A DNA stretch of 64,000 bases, from assembly GCA_033725935.1 (NCBI GenBank), contig MU867116.1, positions 62,001 to 126,000 on the forward strand. The letters run 5' to 3'. Source of the stretch: Cladorrhinum sp. PSN259 (taxonomy: Eukaryota; Ascomycota; Sordariomycetes; Sordariales; Podosporaceae). The notes under the pieces were generated by a model that was not told the DNA's origin, made no database searches, and was given only the letters and a program-made list of their open reading frames with translations. The position numbers and the translations under genes are program-made. Below, in pieces: positions 10,701 to 20,670 of the stretch. Each line of letters begins with the position of its first letter. Within the stretch, counting starts at the first letter, position 1.

Positions 10701-12138
10701 GAACATCTCCATCGCTCGCATCAGCATGAGCCACGTCGCCCAGGCCAAGCCCCGCTTGATCCAGAACCTCTTCCAGCAGACCTTCAGGATCGGCGCCATC
10801 AAGCCCTTGTTCCCCACCACCGTCCTCTCCGTCAGCAAGGCTTCGGGGGCGGCTACCAAGACCCAGGCGGGCACCGTCGTCCTCTCCCTCCAAGGCAACC
10901 CCCTCGTCCTCACGCCGCCCACCCCAGCCCCCGAGCTCCAGCTCGACCCCGAAGCAGCTTATGTCATTGCGGGTGGTCTCGGCGCCCTCGGCCTCCACAT
11001 AACCGACATGCTCATCACCCGCGGAGCCAAGCACTTGGTCTTCCTCTCCCGCTCAGGCGGCGACAAGAACCAAGCCGACCTCGACCGGATCCGTTCCCGC
11101 GGGGTGCGCGCAGACGCTCTCAAGTGCGACATCACCGACGCCCGCTCGGTCGCGACCGCGTTCTCCACGCTCCGCTCCTCTTCCGACTCTCAAAACCTAA
11201 AAATCAAGGGAATCATCCAGTGCGCAATGGTCCTCGAGGACTCAATCTTTGACAACATGACGCACGCCAAGTGGGCCCGGGCCTTCTCCCCCAAGTCGTC
11301 CGGGTCCCGCAACCTCCTCGCGCAGCTCTGGCCCGCCGATAGCCCTTTCTTTATCTTGCTTTCCTCAATCACCGGCATAATCGGCAACACGGCGCAAGCC
11401 AACTACGCCTCCGGAAACACATTCGAAGACGCCCTAGCCGTGCACGCGCGCACCCACCTGGGCATTCCCGCGACCTCCATCGACGTCGGGTTGGTGATTG
11501 ACTCTGCGCACTTTACAAACGCGGGCGAGTTTGGCGACCTGGAGGGGTACCTCCATCGCTACCAGCACGGGTGGGCGGGGCTTCAGACGACCCTCGAGGA
11601 AGTCAACACGGCCATCGAGGCCGTCATGCGCGGGACCACCGCCAACGGGCTCGACATCCCCGCCCAGGTCGTCTTGGGACTGTCAGACACCATCGTCCGC
11701 TCCCCTGAAGACCAAACGGGGTACCAGCGCGACCGCAAGTTCAACCTCCGTCTCGACCCGCTTGCCTCCTCTTCTTCCCAGTCTTCCGACACAAACAGCG
11801 ACGGCACCAAGTCTATTCCCTTGTCTCAAGTCATATCCTCCGCCACGTCGCTTCAGGAAGCATCAAGCGCGGTGGAAACCTACCTCAAGCAGCAGGTAGC
11901 CACCGCCATCGGTGTCGGAATAGAAGAGGTAGACGCCCAGAAACCGCTCCCCGAGTTCGGCGTCGACAGTCTCAAGGCTGTCGAAATAAGAAACAGGTGC
12001 CTGAGGGAGATGCAGAGCGACATTTCCGTCTTTGAGCTGCTGTCTTCTACCCCTATTGCTGATTTGGCGGTCAAGATTGCGGGGAGGAGCGGGTTGTTGA
12101 GTGCTAGTGTTAAGGAAGGCGGGGCTGGTGATGTATAA
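4798..12138 (+). CDS. Highly reducing iterative type I polyketide synthase
   Basis: Exons 4798-4986 and 5053-12138 encode 2424 residues; the 66-bp intron is GTAAGT...CTAG. Domain order is as follows. KS: Cys180 in DTACSSS, His315 in CHGTGT, His357 in VGHTEG. AT: begins near residue 566, with Ser657 in GHSSGEIG. DH: His996 in an HxxxGxxxxP motif, Asp1194 in the HPATMD motif. A methyltransferase-like linker covers about 1230-1560 with no visible SAM-binding glycine motif. ER: spans about 1660-1960, with cofactor loop HSAASALGQAAV at 1836-1847. KR: GGLGALG near 2037, Tyr2181 in QANYASGN. ACP: Ser2369 in GVDSL. No thioesterase, reductase or condensation domain follows, so release needs another protein, plausibly the divergent FSH hydrolase. 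The product is an unknown reduced polyketide. The altered ER loop and motif-less methyltransferase suggest limited enoyl reduction and no C-methylation unless partners help. Confidence 0.96.
4987..5052 (+). other. Intron of the PKS gene
   Basis: The donor GTAAGT follows the codons for DRKGS and the acceptor CTCTAG precedes MNVKHG. Splicing restores the usual KS N-terminus, where the GAFL/GYFL segment follows the RKG residues. Confidence 0.9.
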
Positions 12139-12911
12139 AAAAGGTTGTTTTATGATGGGGTTGAATATTTATTACTCCGTAGTGGGTTGGGGTAGGAATG
12201 ATGTAAACAAGACTTGGGAGACTTCTCGGATTTTTTGGGGTTATTTTCTGACTTATTTTTTCTGGACTGTTATATTGTCATCATATTATTGGGTTTAAAG
12301 ATAGAGTTTACAAATTCCCGGCGGGGCAAGGAGCACCATGACATTTCTCACTAGACAGGTATATATAAAAAACAAGATTTCATCTAGTACTCTTCAGGTT
12401 ACGACTCAGAATGCTCCTTGATAATCGTGAATATAGGTGAAGGACGCAGCTGTCATAGCTTATTACCCTCTACCTATTCTTGTGAGATAATACAGAAAGA
12501 GCCTAAACATATTACTTCCAAGTGCAAATACCATGCGAATCGAAACAACTAATAAGCTACAGTACAAGCAAATGTAAGTGACCAGAAAAACAAAACTTTG
12601 ATGATGAGTAAATATCATAATCTCATTAATTAAAACAATTGATAAAAGTCCAAACAAGGAAGAATGGAAAAGGAATCATCTGCCGCGAAATATCCAACCA
12701 GTCATCCATCATAGAATACCATACCATATCTACCAAGTCCAGTGTAACAGGTACTCTTTCAAACTTGGTGTTTTTTTGTCCCCCTAAATACCAGCCACCT
12801 GCGTAACGTTCCAGCGCGTCCGCTTTTCCCCCCCATTTTGTGTTGTGCCCTGCCGAGTGCGTTGTTCAAGGTTGTACCACTGCACTTGTTCCAGTTGGTT
12901 GCCGCCCAGCT
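12139..12911. other. Convergent AT-rich 3' region after the PKS
   Basis: The 773 bp between the PKS stop and the stop of the minus-strand synthase hold AT-rich 3' UTR-like sequence. The part at 12770-12905 could, with an extra splice, add a short alternative C-terminus to the glycosyltransferase, but no preferred model could be chosen. Nothing else was recognised. Confidence 0.55.
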
Positions 12912-15096
12912 TTACCAATTCCAGGAACAGCACAAAAAGTAGTGGTTAATGTACAAGTTGTACATGTTGAGAATAATGAGCGGTAGTGTATGGTACCACG
13001 GAAAATTGTTGACCAACCTCCAGGTCACGACGCTAATCATGCCGCCAATCGTCAGGATGGTCCACAGCCCGCACAGGATGCGCATGTTGCGGAACTTGTT
13101 GGTCTTCTTGTGCGCCTTCTTGTCGCCCGATGCCGCCCACAGAAGCTCGATGCCGAACAGCCTGTCCTTGATGGCCGTCAGGTACGCGTACGACTGCACC
13201 ACCATAATGTGCTGCACATTAAATCCGTATTTGGCTTTTGCCCAGAACCTAAACATGATGGAACCGTAGATGATGGACGGAATGGCAAAGGCGAGGTTGT
13301 AGTACTTGAACCATTCCGGACGGAAAATGAGCAGGAGCGTGCCGGGGATTGGTGAGATGAAAATGCCAAGCGAGACGGCGGAATAATAGAGAAGACCTTT
13401 TTGCAAACTGTCAGTTTCCCATCGTGCAGACTCCAAGGTCAAGAGAGCAAATAAGACTTACCACAAAGATAGCACACCTTCTGCATGATGGTGAGATTCG
13501 ACACCCAAAAGTGCTTGGTGGTCAACAACGTGGTACTTCCTCTGGCCCACCGCATCTGCTGCGAAAAGAAGGACCGAGGAGTGTTGGGGCAAATACCCGT
13601 AGCCAAACAAAGAGGGACGTACTTGACCTTCCAGCCACGGTCGACGGCTCCAAATCTGGTGGTAACATTGTGTGTCAGTGTGCAAGGTCTTTTTATAGTG
13701 TCCAAAAAAAAAAAAAAAAGAGAGGATAAACTCACCCAGTATGCACGTCCTCAGAGAACCCAATCTCGGCCGTGCCACCGACATCAACCAGTGCTGACCG
13801 TCTATAAACAGCATTGCTGCCCACGCAAATTGAAGCTCCCCACTTGTTGCGATTCACCTGAACAACACGATAAAACAGCTCTTGCGTAGCGCCAGCGCCC
13901 TGCTCAACCCACGTCTGATCGTCCGTGACCCGGAAGAACTGTGGAGACTGCACAATCGCCGTCTGATCATCAGCCATGTGCTCAACAACCAATTCCTTGA
14001 GAAAATCCGGGCGCGGGCAAAAATCGGCGTCAAAGATGGCAAAGAAATCACCCTCCGTACGGGCAAACGCCCATCGGAGGTTGCCCGCCTTGCGAAGACG
14101 CGGACGATCATCACGAACAATGTAGTTGAATCCATACGACTCGGCCAAAGCACGGACGGCAGCCTGATTTCCATCGTCTAGAACGTACACCTTCATCTTG
14201 TGGGCGGGCCACTGAAGCTTGACGATGTGCTTGTAGGTATTCTCCAGGATCTCCAGGGGCTCCGAGCAGCAAGGAAGGTAGACGTCAACGGTCGGGGCTG
14301 TTTCATCGTTGATGGGATACTTCTCCACAATTTCCTCGTGTGCTTTAAAGTCCCAATCCTTGCCGACGACGCCGACAAAGTACGAGATCAAGAGGTAGAC
14401 GTTGAGAAAACCAACAAAAACTCCATACCAGGCGAAGATGGAGGCGCAGACTGCAAAAAGCCACATGCCAGCTGAGAGGGTGAAGAAGGATAAAAGGCCA
14501 AAGACGTATAGCGGAATGCGGTTGGTGTGGAGGTACATGTGCTTCTCCTTGTCGGTGGGGCCAGTAGGGAAGACCAGGTCCGGCTCCTCGCGAGGGCAGT
14601 AAGTTCTCCTGAACGCCTCATGACCGCGCTTGAACAGGTTCCAGCTCTTCTTGGGTGCATGTTTCTTTCGCTCGGCAATCTCCTCTGGATCAGACGAGAT
14701 GAAGCTGACGCGAGTAGGAGTGCCCCGCTCAGCGTCACGGTCCGAGTCAAGGATGCCTCCTGCCTTCTCGTTGATTACCTCTTCTTCCGCCGATTGGGGT
14801 GGAGGTATAGCAGGTGTAATTGCATCGTGGTCCTCTGTCTGCACCCGCTGCGGTGGTGTTATGGCCTTTGCAGGAACCGTGACAGGTGCCGGTGTTTGGT
14901 CCTGAGGGAAACCACATTAGCTCCTCGCACAGGAGATATTAAGCAATGTTGCACTTACACCTGATGTCCTCCCTGAGGACGGCTGAGTCTGCGCTAATGA
15001 GAGGTCGGAGGGATTGCGGAAGGGATCCCGAGACGGCGGGCCGGTGCCAATGGAACCTGGTGTGGCAGGCCGGAGGTGATCACGGTGTGACGCCAT
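12912..15096 (-). CDS. Processive family-2 glycosyltransferase, cellulose/hyaluronan-synthase-like
   Basis: Four exons (15096-14959, 14901-13736, 13655-13462, 13396-12912) encode 660 residues. All introns are short, with GTAAGT or GTGAG donors, and phases agree. The N-terminal third is a disordered cytosolic tail followed by two membrane helices (PLYVFGLLSFF... and LNVYLLISYFVG). The catalytic domain shows the family-2 set: DVYLPCCSEP, VLDDGN, FDADFCPRPDFL (DxD), FSEDVHTG (catalytic base in place of TED) and QQMRW (QxxRW, the mark of processive synthases). More hydrophobic helices follow. It should polymerise a UDP-sugar into a beta-glycan and extrude it through the plasma membrane. The neighbours are a GH12 endoglucanase and a UDP-glucose dehydrogenase, so cellulose-like, mixed-linkage glucan or a glucuronate-containing polymer are all possible. 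The C-terminus is uncertain because a further intron near 12915 could extend it. Confidence 0.9.
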
Positions 15097-15725
15097 GCTG
15101 CTGGTGTTCAGCAATGTGTGTGCTGACCGAGTCTTGTTTGCTGAGGCTTGAAGGAATGCAGATGACAGAGATATAAAAACAAGATAGAAGTAACCGGCGA
15201 GCCGGTCAAGTAATCACCTTCAGTTCAGCCGTGTGTGACAGGGAATCGACACAGCTTGCCTAAATGGAGGCGATCTTGACGAGAAACGGTGAGGTTTGTC
15301 AAAGAACGGTGAGTCCGCCGGAAAGAATACCGTGACGTTTGTCCAGTAGCACTGGGAACGCAAGGCAACCGTTTTTCCAAAAGCGAAGTGCCGCCGAGAG
15401 AGTGAGCGAGACTAGTGAAGTTGAGGTCTGGGGGTCAAGCCATCAATTACTTGAAATGGAGAGCCATCGCTTGATAGGGGAAATGTCACGGTCCCAAACA
15501 CGGGTTGTGGCTTGCCAATGCTCGGTATTGGAAAAGGAGGAACAATCGAAGCCTGTCAATCAGAGTCAACGGCCCCGATGCGGCACAAATTGCCGGTAAA
15601 TGCAAGGAAGTGAGAGAAAAGAAGGATATCAGATGCAAGTGCTTTCCGGGCAGGCACCAGGGGTCCTGCAGGTACCCTTGTGCCAAGCAACCGATCTGCG
15701 ACCAGTGGCTTTTGGAGCTTTTTGA
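15097..15725. other. Upstream region of the glycan synthase
   Basis: These 629 bp separate the GH12 stop from the synthase start, both on the minus strand. Promoter and 3' UTR are expected. Short open frames exist on both strands with no recognisable product. Confidence 0.55.
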
Positions 15726-16942
15726 TTAGAGGATATATAGTACAGCGCCTAGAGTCCCGAAGATCGTCATGCCCGATAACCATGGAGATCCTTGGATGCG
15801 GGGCGAGCTTGACTTCTTGGAGCAGGTTGTGTTGGCGGGCAGCGTTGGGGCTTTTCCGGTCTCCAAGCACATGTCGAACTCGGAAGCCGAAAAGGTGACA
15901 TTGCCCATAGAGAAGTATGCTTCTGTGCCAAAGCTGATTAAGCCAACATGGGAGTTTTCCGACATGAAACCGTTCCGCCAGAGGTGTTGGAGCAATGGCG
16001 ATATCTCAGCGGCGAAAACCATCTGGTTTGTCTCCGCGATCCATGTGAATACATCGGTCCCTCTCTGATTCCTCCCGCGAAATAGATTGCTGGGGATATT
16101 GTTAGCATGAAGCTTGATGATACACGGCATTGGGATTCGGAAGTTGATGATGAGGGAGGGTGGTGAGGGGTGAAGGGTGAGAGGTGAGAGAGAGACTGAC
16201 AACTCAACATCGTTGACAACCTGGCTGCCACAGCAAGTTGTGTCGTTGAAGCCCAACGGCTGGGGATTGCCGAATCGCCCTAACCAAATCATGATCTCGG
16301 TCTCTGCCTTTACCTCTTTGTGCGCATTGGCAGGATTGCGATCCGCAAAGATGTCGAAAGCAACATTTGCTATCACATTGATGGCCTCAAGGCCCGATGA
16401 ATCGACGCTTGCGACCCGGTAGGGCGAGGATCCAGTCCCCATGGACCACTGGGCAGCCAATGACAGGTGAGAGATGTTCGACAGGGTTACCGTCGAAGCA
16501 GGGGTATTGAGCTTGACGTGGGGGTAGGAGTGCACGGTCTCGGGATTCGACGGCCACTGCCATGTCGCATCAAAAGCTGGCGGTGAGTCTCGAACCTGGC
16601 CAAACAACAAACCCGGTCCCGGTCAGCCATCAACAAACAGATTGAGCCAGGGGCGTCGTCGGGTCGTCGAAAGACGGCATGATTGACGGTGGAAGCCGAT
16701 CACTTACCGACATGCATTGAAAACCTTGGGGATCAGGATTCCATGCATTTGGAACAACTGATGTTGATGAGTCGTCGTGCCTCAGGGGGTCGATCGCTCC
16801 TTTGATTGGGTAACTCACAAGTCAAGTCTCCCGATGGGCTCGTATAGGTCTTCTGGTCGCAGACGGTTGCATCGTACAAGTCCCGGCTTGCAGTATGTTT
16901 GACCCACAGGACAATAAAAATTGCGCGGCTCAGACACCGCAT
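15726..16942 (-). CDS. GH12 endoglucanase, secreted and predicted GPI-anchored
   Basis: Four exons (16942-16819, 16757-16708, 16595-16201, 16089-15726) encode 310 residues. The third intron uses GTCAGT and ends GCTAAC...CCCCAG, and removing it rebuilds the conserved run VEFNLFRGRN. An N-terminal hydrophobic signal (SRAIFIVLWVKHTAS) comes first. The GH12 core follows: NAWNPDPQGFQCMS, an SYPHVKL strand, NVAFDIFADRN, ETEIMIWLG with nucleophile Glu158, and SFGTEAYF with acid/base Glu246. The C-terminus has Ser/Gly residues followed by a hydrophobic tail ending in GAVLYIL with no charged residue after it, the pattern of a GPI-anchor signal. GH12 enzymes cut beta-1,4-glucan, xyloglucan or mixed-linkage glucan with retention of configuration. 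Anchored beside a beta-glycan synthase, it more likely edits the cell's own polymer than degrades plant material. Transcribed in the same direction as the synthase, 629 bp apart. Confidence 0.88.
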
Positions 16943-18575
16943 GGTTTTGCAGTGTGTGTAACGTGAAAAATCGCTATCGTTGGGGGTGAAGGGGGGGAGA
17001 GAAAGCTTCGTGTGTTAGTTGGATTGAAATGGCTGATAAAGTTGGCCATGCTGGTAGGCCGAGTGCACGGCCACCTGGAATGTCAGAAGCCTACGTCGTC
17101 CGATAAGCCCCAACCGTCGGTGTGTGCCTTGGTGCATCTTGGTGCATCGCTCGCGGATGTTCCACGACCTCCCAAGGGCACTCGAGCCTGCCGAGCTCAG
17201 GGGTAAGTCACCACAGTCGGGAACGGCCACGGCGGTTGCGGAAGGTGCCAGAGCGACACAGCAGACGCCACACCGCGTGAGACAAATTCTTCAGACCATT
17301 TCCCCCGCCAAGTTGATCTGCGTGGGATACACCTCCTCAACAAAGACACCTCGACCTGTTCGAGTCAACGCTGGCAATTCATCCCAGCAGAGCTAACTGT
17401 ACTCTCGATCAAGGGAGCTCCCGTGCCGATCCGTCCCCAGATGAAGATTAAAGCTTTGAAGAAGCGAACAAACTATTTGAATCGAAGTGGGCGCCAAGTA
17501 GCTAAGACTTCAGCTCGTTTTCTAGGATATCGTGAGCGATGTTCAAACTAAGCTTGCCAAGAGGTATAAATCCCGGCGATCCTTGACCTTGCATAGCCAA
17601 TCATATGCGGGGATCGACGCAGCGATTGGAAGCCACAATATCGATCTTATTTACTTTACAGCTGTGCCGAAGACGCAAATGAACGCCATAGCCGCCAGAA
17701 GCGGTTGTGAGCACAACGAAAAGAGAGAGATAACGTCCAGCCCACATGCTACGGTTACCCTGCCCGTGCCAAGCCGGAAGGCATATCATTGACATCGGCT
17801 GCATCGTGTAGTTTTAATGAGAAGGAGCATCAAGGGCCCCCTTCATCAAGTGGCGCAAACAGTCGGGCCTTTCGGGCGACACGACACCTGCTGCCCTGCG
17901 CAACCCCCGGCCACGAGATATCGGGTGAGTTCATTCCAAACTAAGTGAGACGCAGCCAACTTCGAATTTGGATCCGTCACCAAGGTGCCCACTGGGGCGA
18001 GAAGATCCTTTCCACAAGGTCTATTTGCACCTGCCAAATCGAGCTTCGAGGAGTGAGTTTTCAAAATCTTTAGGAAACAAATTTGCCCTAAATTCCCAAA
18101 GATATCACCGAGGGCCCCAATCGGATCCAAAACGGATGTGAAGCGTCACAAAAAGTGGCGGCGGTGGTGGCAGCGGTGACGGACCTGTCGGTATCGGCCT
18201 CGAGAAGTTTGATTCCACCGACATCATGGCGATCTTGATGGGGGCAGTTGCGTTTGCTGTAAGGACTTGAGGACGAAAAGGAGATGAGATTAGGGCAGGC
18301 ATACACAGCATTAGTCCGCAGAGAGAGCTTGGCAAAAGCTGTTCGCTGTCCAGAAACTCAACGACGAAGAAGGCTGTTGACGTAGTGTCTTTACTGGGGC
18401 TTGCGGTATATATCCTCGGCCTTCAAATACCGAGCAGGTTGTGTCGGAACCTCTTTGCTTTTGACGATACACCGCTGTATTACCAGAGACTCCTCAAGAG
18501 CACAAGAAGGGTGCAACACTTACTACAACCGCACTCCAACCCCACAAACCATACACAGCCCAAGTTCGTATCCCG
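16943..18575. promoter_or_regulatory. Divergent promoter region of GH12 and UDP-glucose dehydrogenase
   Basis: This 1.6-kb interval lies between two divergent start codons and should carry both promoters. A TATA-like TATATA occurs near 18409. No convincing gene was found; short frames lack recognisable domains. No TCG-N3-CGA pair like that at the PKS promoter was noticed. Confidence 0.5.
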
Positions 18576-20670
18576 ATGGACACCTCCAAGTCTTCCGCCA
18601 GTCCACAGGCAGATTTGCCATCATTGCGGTCTCACTTGCCGCGATCTCTTCCGAGCTCCCAGTCGTTACACTCCATCACCAGCCCTGGGGCCTCGACGCC
18701 CGGCTCATGGACAGTGAACCCATGGCACAGGGGCACACCGGACACATCCCCGCCAACCTCTGGCGCAGCTTCTCCTCAACTCAAGCCTGACACTTCAGTC
18801 GGTGATAACTGCGCGTCTCCAGGAGTTGAGGGGTCTCTGGACGACTCTCTGTCGCTTAGTGCTGCCAAGAGCATCTGCTTTGTCGGAGCTGGCTTCGTCG
18901 GTATGTCCTTGGTGTTCTTGTTCGTTTGTATTACATCAACTGACCACCCTGACCAGGAGGACCAACCGCTGCTGTGATTGCCTACCACAACCCGGCCATC
19001 GTGGTCAATGTTGTTGATCTGAACGAGCAGCGCATTGCTTGCTGGAACTCAGCCCACCTACCTATCCACGAGGATGGTCTCCTCAAGGTAGTCCGCGTCG
19101 CCCGGGACGGGACGCTGGATACCACTGTTCCCTTGGCCGAAAACCGGATTGAGCTCAAGGCCCGCGAATCGAACCTTGTATTCTCCACTAACGTGGTCGG
19201 GGCCATTGAGGAAGCAGACATCATCTTTATCTGCGTAAACACGCCGACCAAGACACAGGGACTTGGTGCTGGGTCGATGGCTGATGTGAGTGCCGTCGAG
19301 GGTGCCACCAGGACTGTGGCAAAACACGCCAAACAGGGAGCCATTATCGTTGAGAAGAGCACTGTTCCTTGTGGTACCGCCCGCATGATTCAAGATATCG
19401 TGAGTAACTTCCATGGATGCCGTGATGGTCAATTGACGCTAACTGATGACAGCTGCGGTATTACCGGCCAGAGACGGAATTTGAGGTCCTGTCCAACCCA
19501 GAATTCCTCGCCGAGGGCACTGCCGTTGAGAACCTGATGCATCCAGATCGAATCCTGATCGGAAGCGCGCAAACGCTTGCCGGCCTTCGTGCCGCCGCCA
19601 CGCTCAGAGATGTTTACGCCGCGTGGGTGTCGCCTGAGCGCATTATTACCGTTAACACCTTCAGCAGTGAGCTGGCCAAGCTTATCGCCAACACCATGCT
19701 TGCGCAGCGAATCAGCAGTATCAATGCCGTCAGCGCCATGTGCGAGGAGATCGGCCTCGGAGCCGACGTTGACGATGTCAGTCTAGCCATCGGTAAGGAT
19801 GTCAGACTCGGCCCCAAGTTCCTTCAAGCGGGCGTCGGATTCGGCGGCTCATGTTTCGAGAAGGATATTCTCAATCTCGCATATTTGGCCAGGGAACTTC
19901 ATCTCGATGTGGTTGCCGACTACTGGTTGGCTATTCTCAGGATCAACGAGCACCAGCGTCAGCGGTTTGCTCGAAACATTGTTCGTGAGCTCAACGGCTC
20001 ACTTCGCGGGAAAAAGATTGGTGTTCTGGGGTTCGCTTTCAAGGACGGAACCAACGATACCCGCAACAGTATTGCTGTTCACATCGTCAAGAGCCTGGCT
20101 GCGGAGATGCCCCGTGAGATTGCAATCTTTGACCCCGGTTGTGCTTCAAGCGAGATCCTTGAGGAGGTCGAGAAGGTCGGCCTGAGCTCGGCCGAGCTCG
20201 AGAAGATCAAGATCTGCGGAAACTGGAGAGAATGCGTGCAGGATGCTAGTGCTACTTGCATCCTCACACAGTGGAAGCAGTTCCGTGGCCGTCAGCTTGG
20301 CAATTCTGCAAGCGCACCAGGAAAAGCTGCAAGGCGGAGAGATGAGAGGCTCGCCCACCGCGAGGGTGGTGGGGTTGTCAATGAGATGCAGATTCTTGAG
20401 TTGGAGGAAATTGCGCAGCAACAGGAGTCGGGCTCAGCTTTGGGTGAGGATCCCCTTGGCAGGCTCAGGCCATTGAAGGCGTGCCCCGAGGACTGCGCTC
20501 ACTGCGCTGTTGGCGTCGGCGGTGCTCACTTGGAGGAGCCGGTCGACTGGGTCGAGGCTGCTAGTATGATGCAAGAACCCCGTTGGGTGTTCGATGGGCG
20601 TAATGTAGTTAATCGGCTGGAACTTGAAGGCCTCGGATTCAAGGTTCGAGGAATCGGGAAGGGTATGTAG
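18576..20670 (+). CDS. UDP-glucose 6-dehydrogenase
   Basis: Exons 18576-18900, 18957-19399 and 19453-20670 encode 661 residues; donors are GTATGT and GTGAGT. It oxidises UDP-glucose twice with NAD+ to UDP-glucuronate in the cytosol. A Ser/Pro-rich tail of about 95 residues precedes the Rossmann motif ICFVGAGFVGGPTA, which spans intron 1. Then come VNTPTKTQG, EKSTVPCGTA, NPEFLAEGTAV and the catalytic Cys390 in GFGGSCFEKD. The C-terminal UDP-binding domain includes GFAFKDGTNDTRNS and ends with EPRWVFDGRNVV. It is longer than most relatives because of the N-terminal tail and an extra segment of roughly 80 residues before the last motif, rich in Arg, Glu and Gln and ending in a CxxDCAHC cysteine group. 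Divergence from GH12, with the synthase next door, suggests it supplies UDP-glucuronate for that polymer. Confidence 0.95.

Noticed and set aside
12770..12911. Extra C-terminal exon for the GT2 synthase
   Set aside because: Two open continuations are possible after a GTAAAG donor, in different phases, and neither has a recognisable motif; the simple stop at 12912 was kept.
16580..16605. tRNA-like B-box sequence (GGTTCGAGAC, minus strand)
   Set aside because: It is the acceptor junction and first codons of a GH12 exon, and no cloverleaf can be folded around it.
17350..17375. B-box-like GTTCGAGTC
   Set aside because: No matching A box or acceptor stem was found upstream at tRNA spacing.
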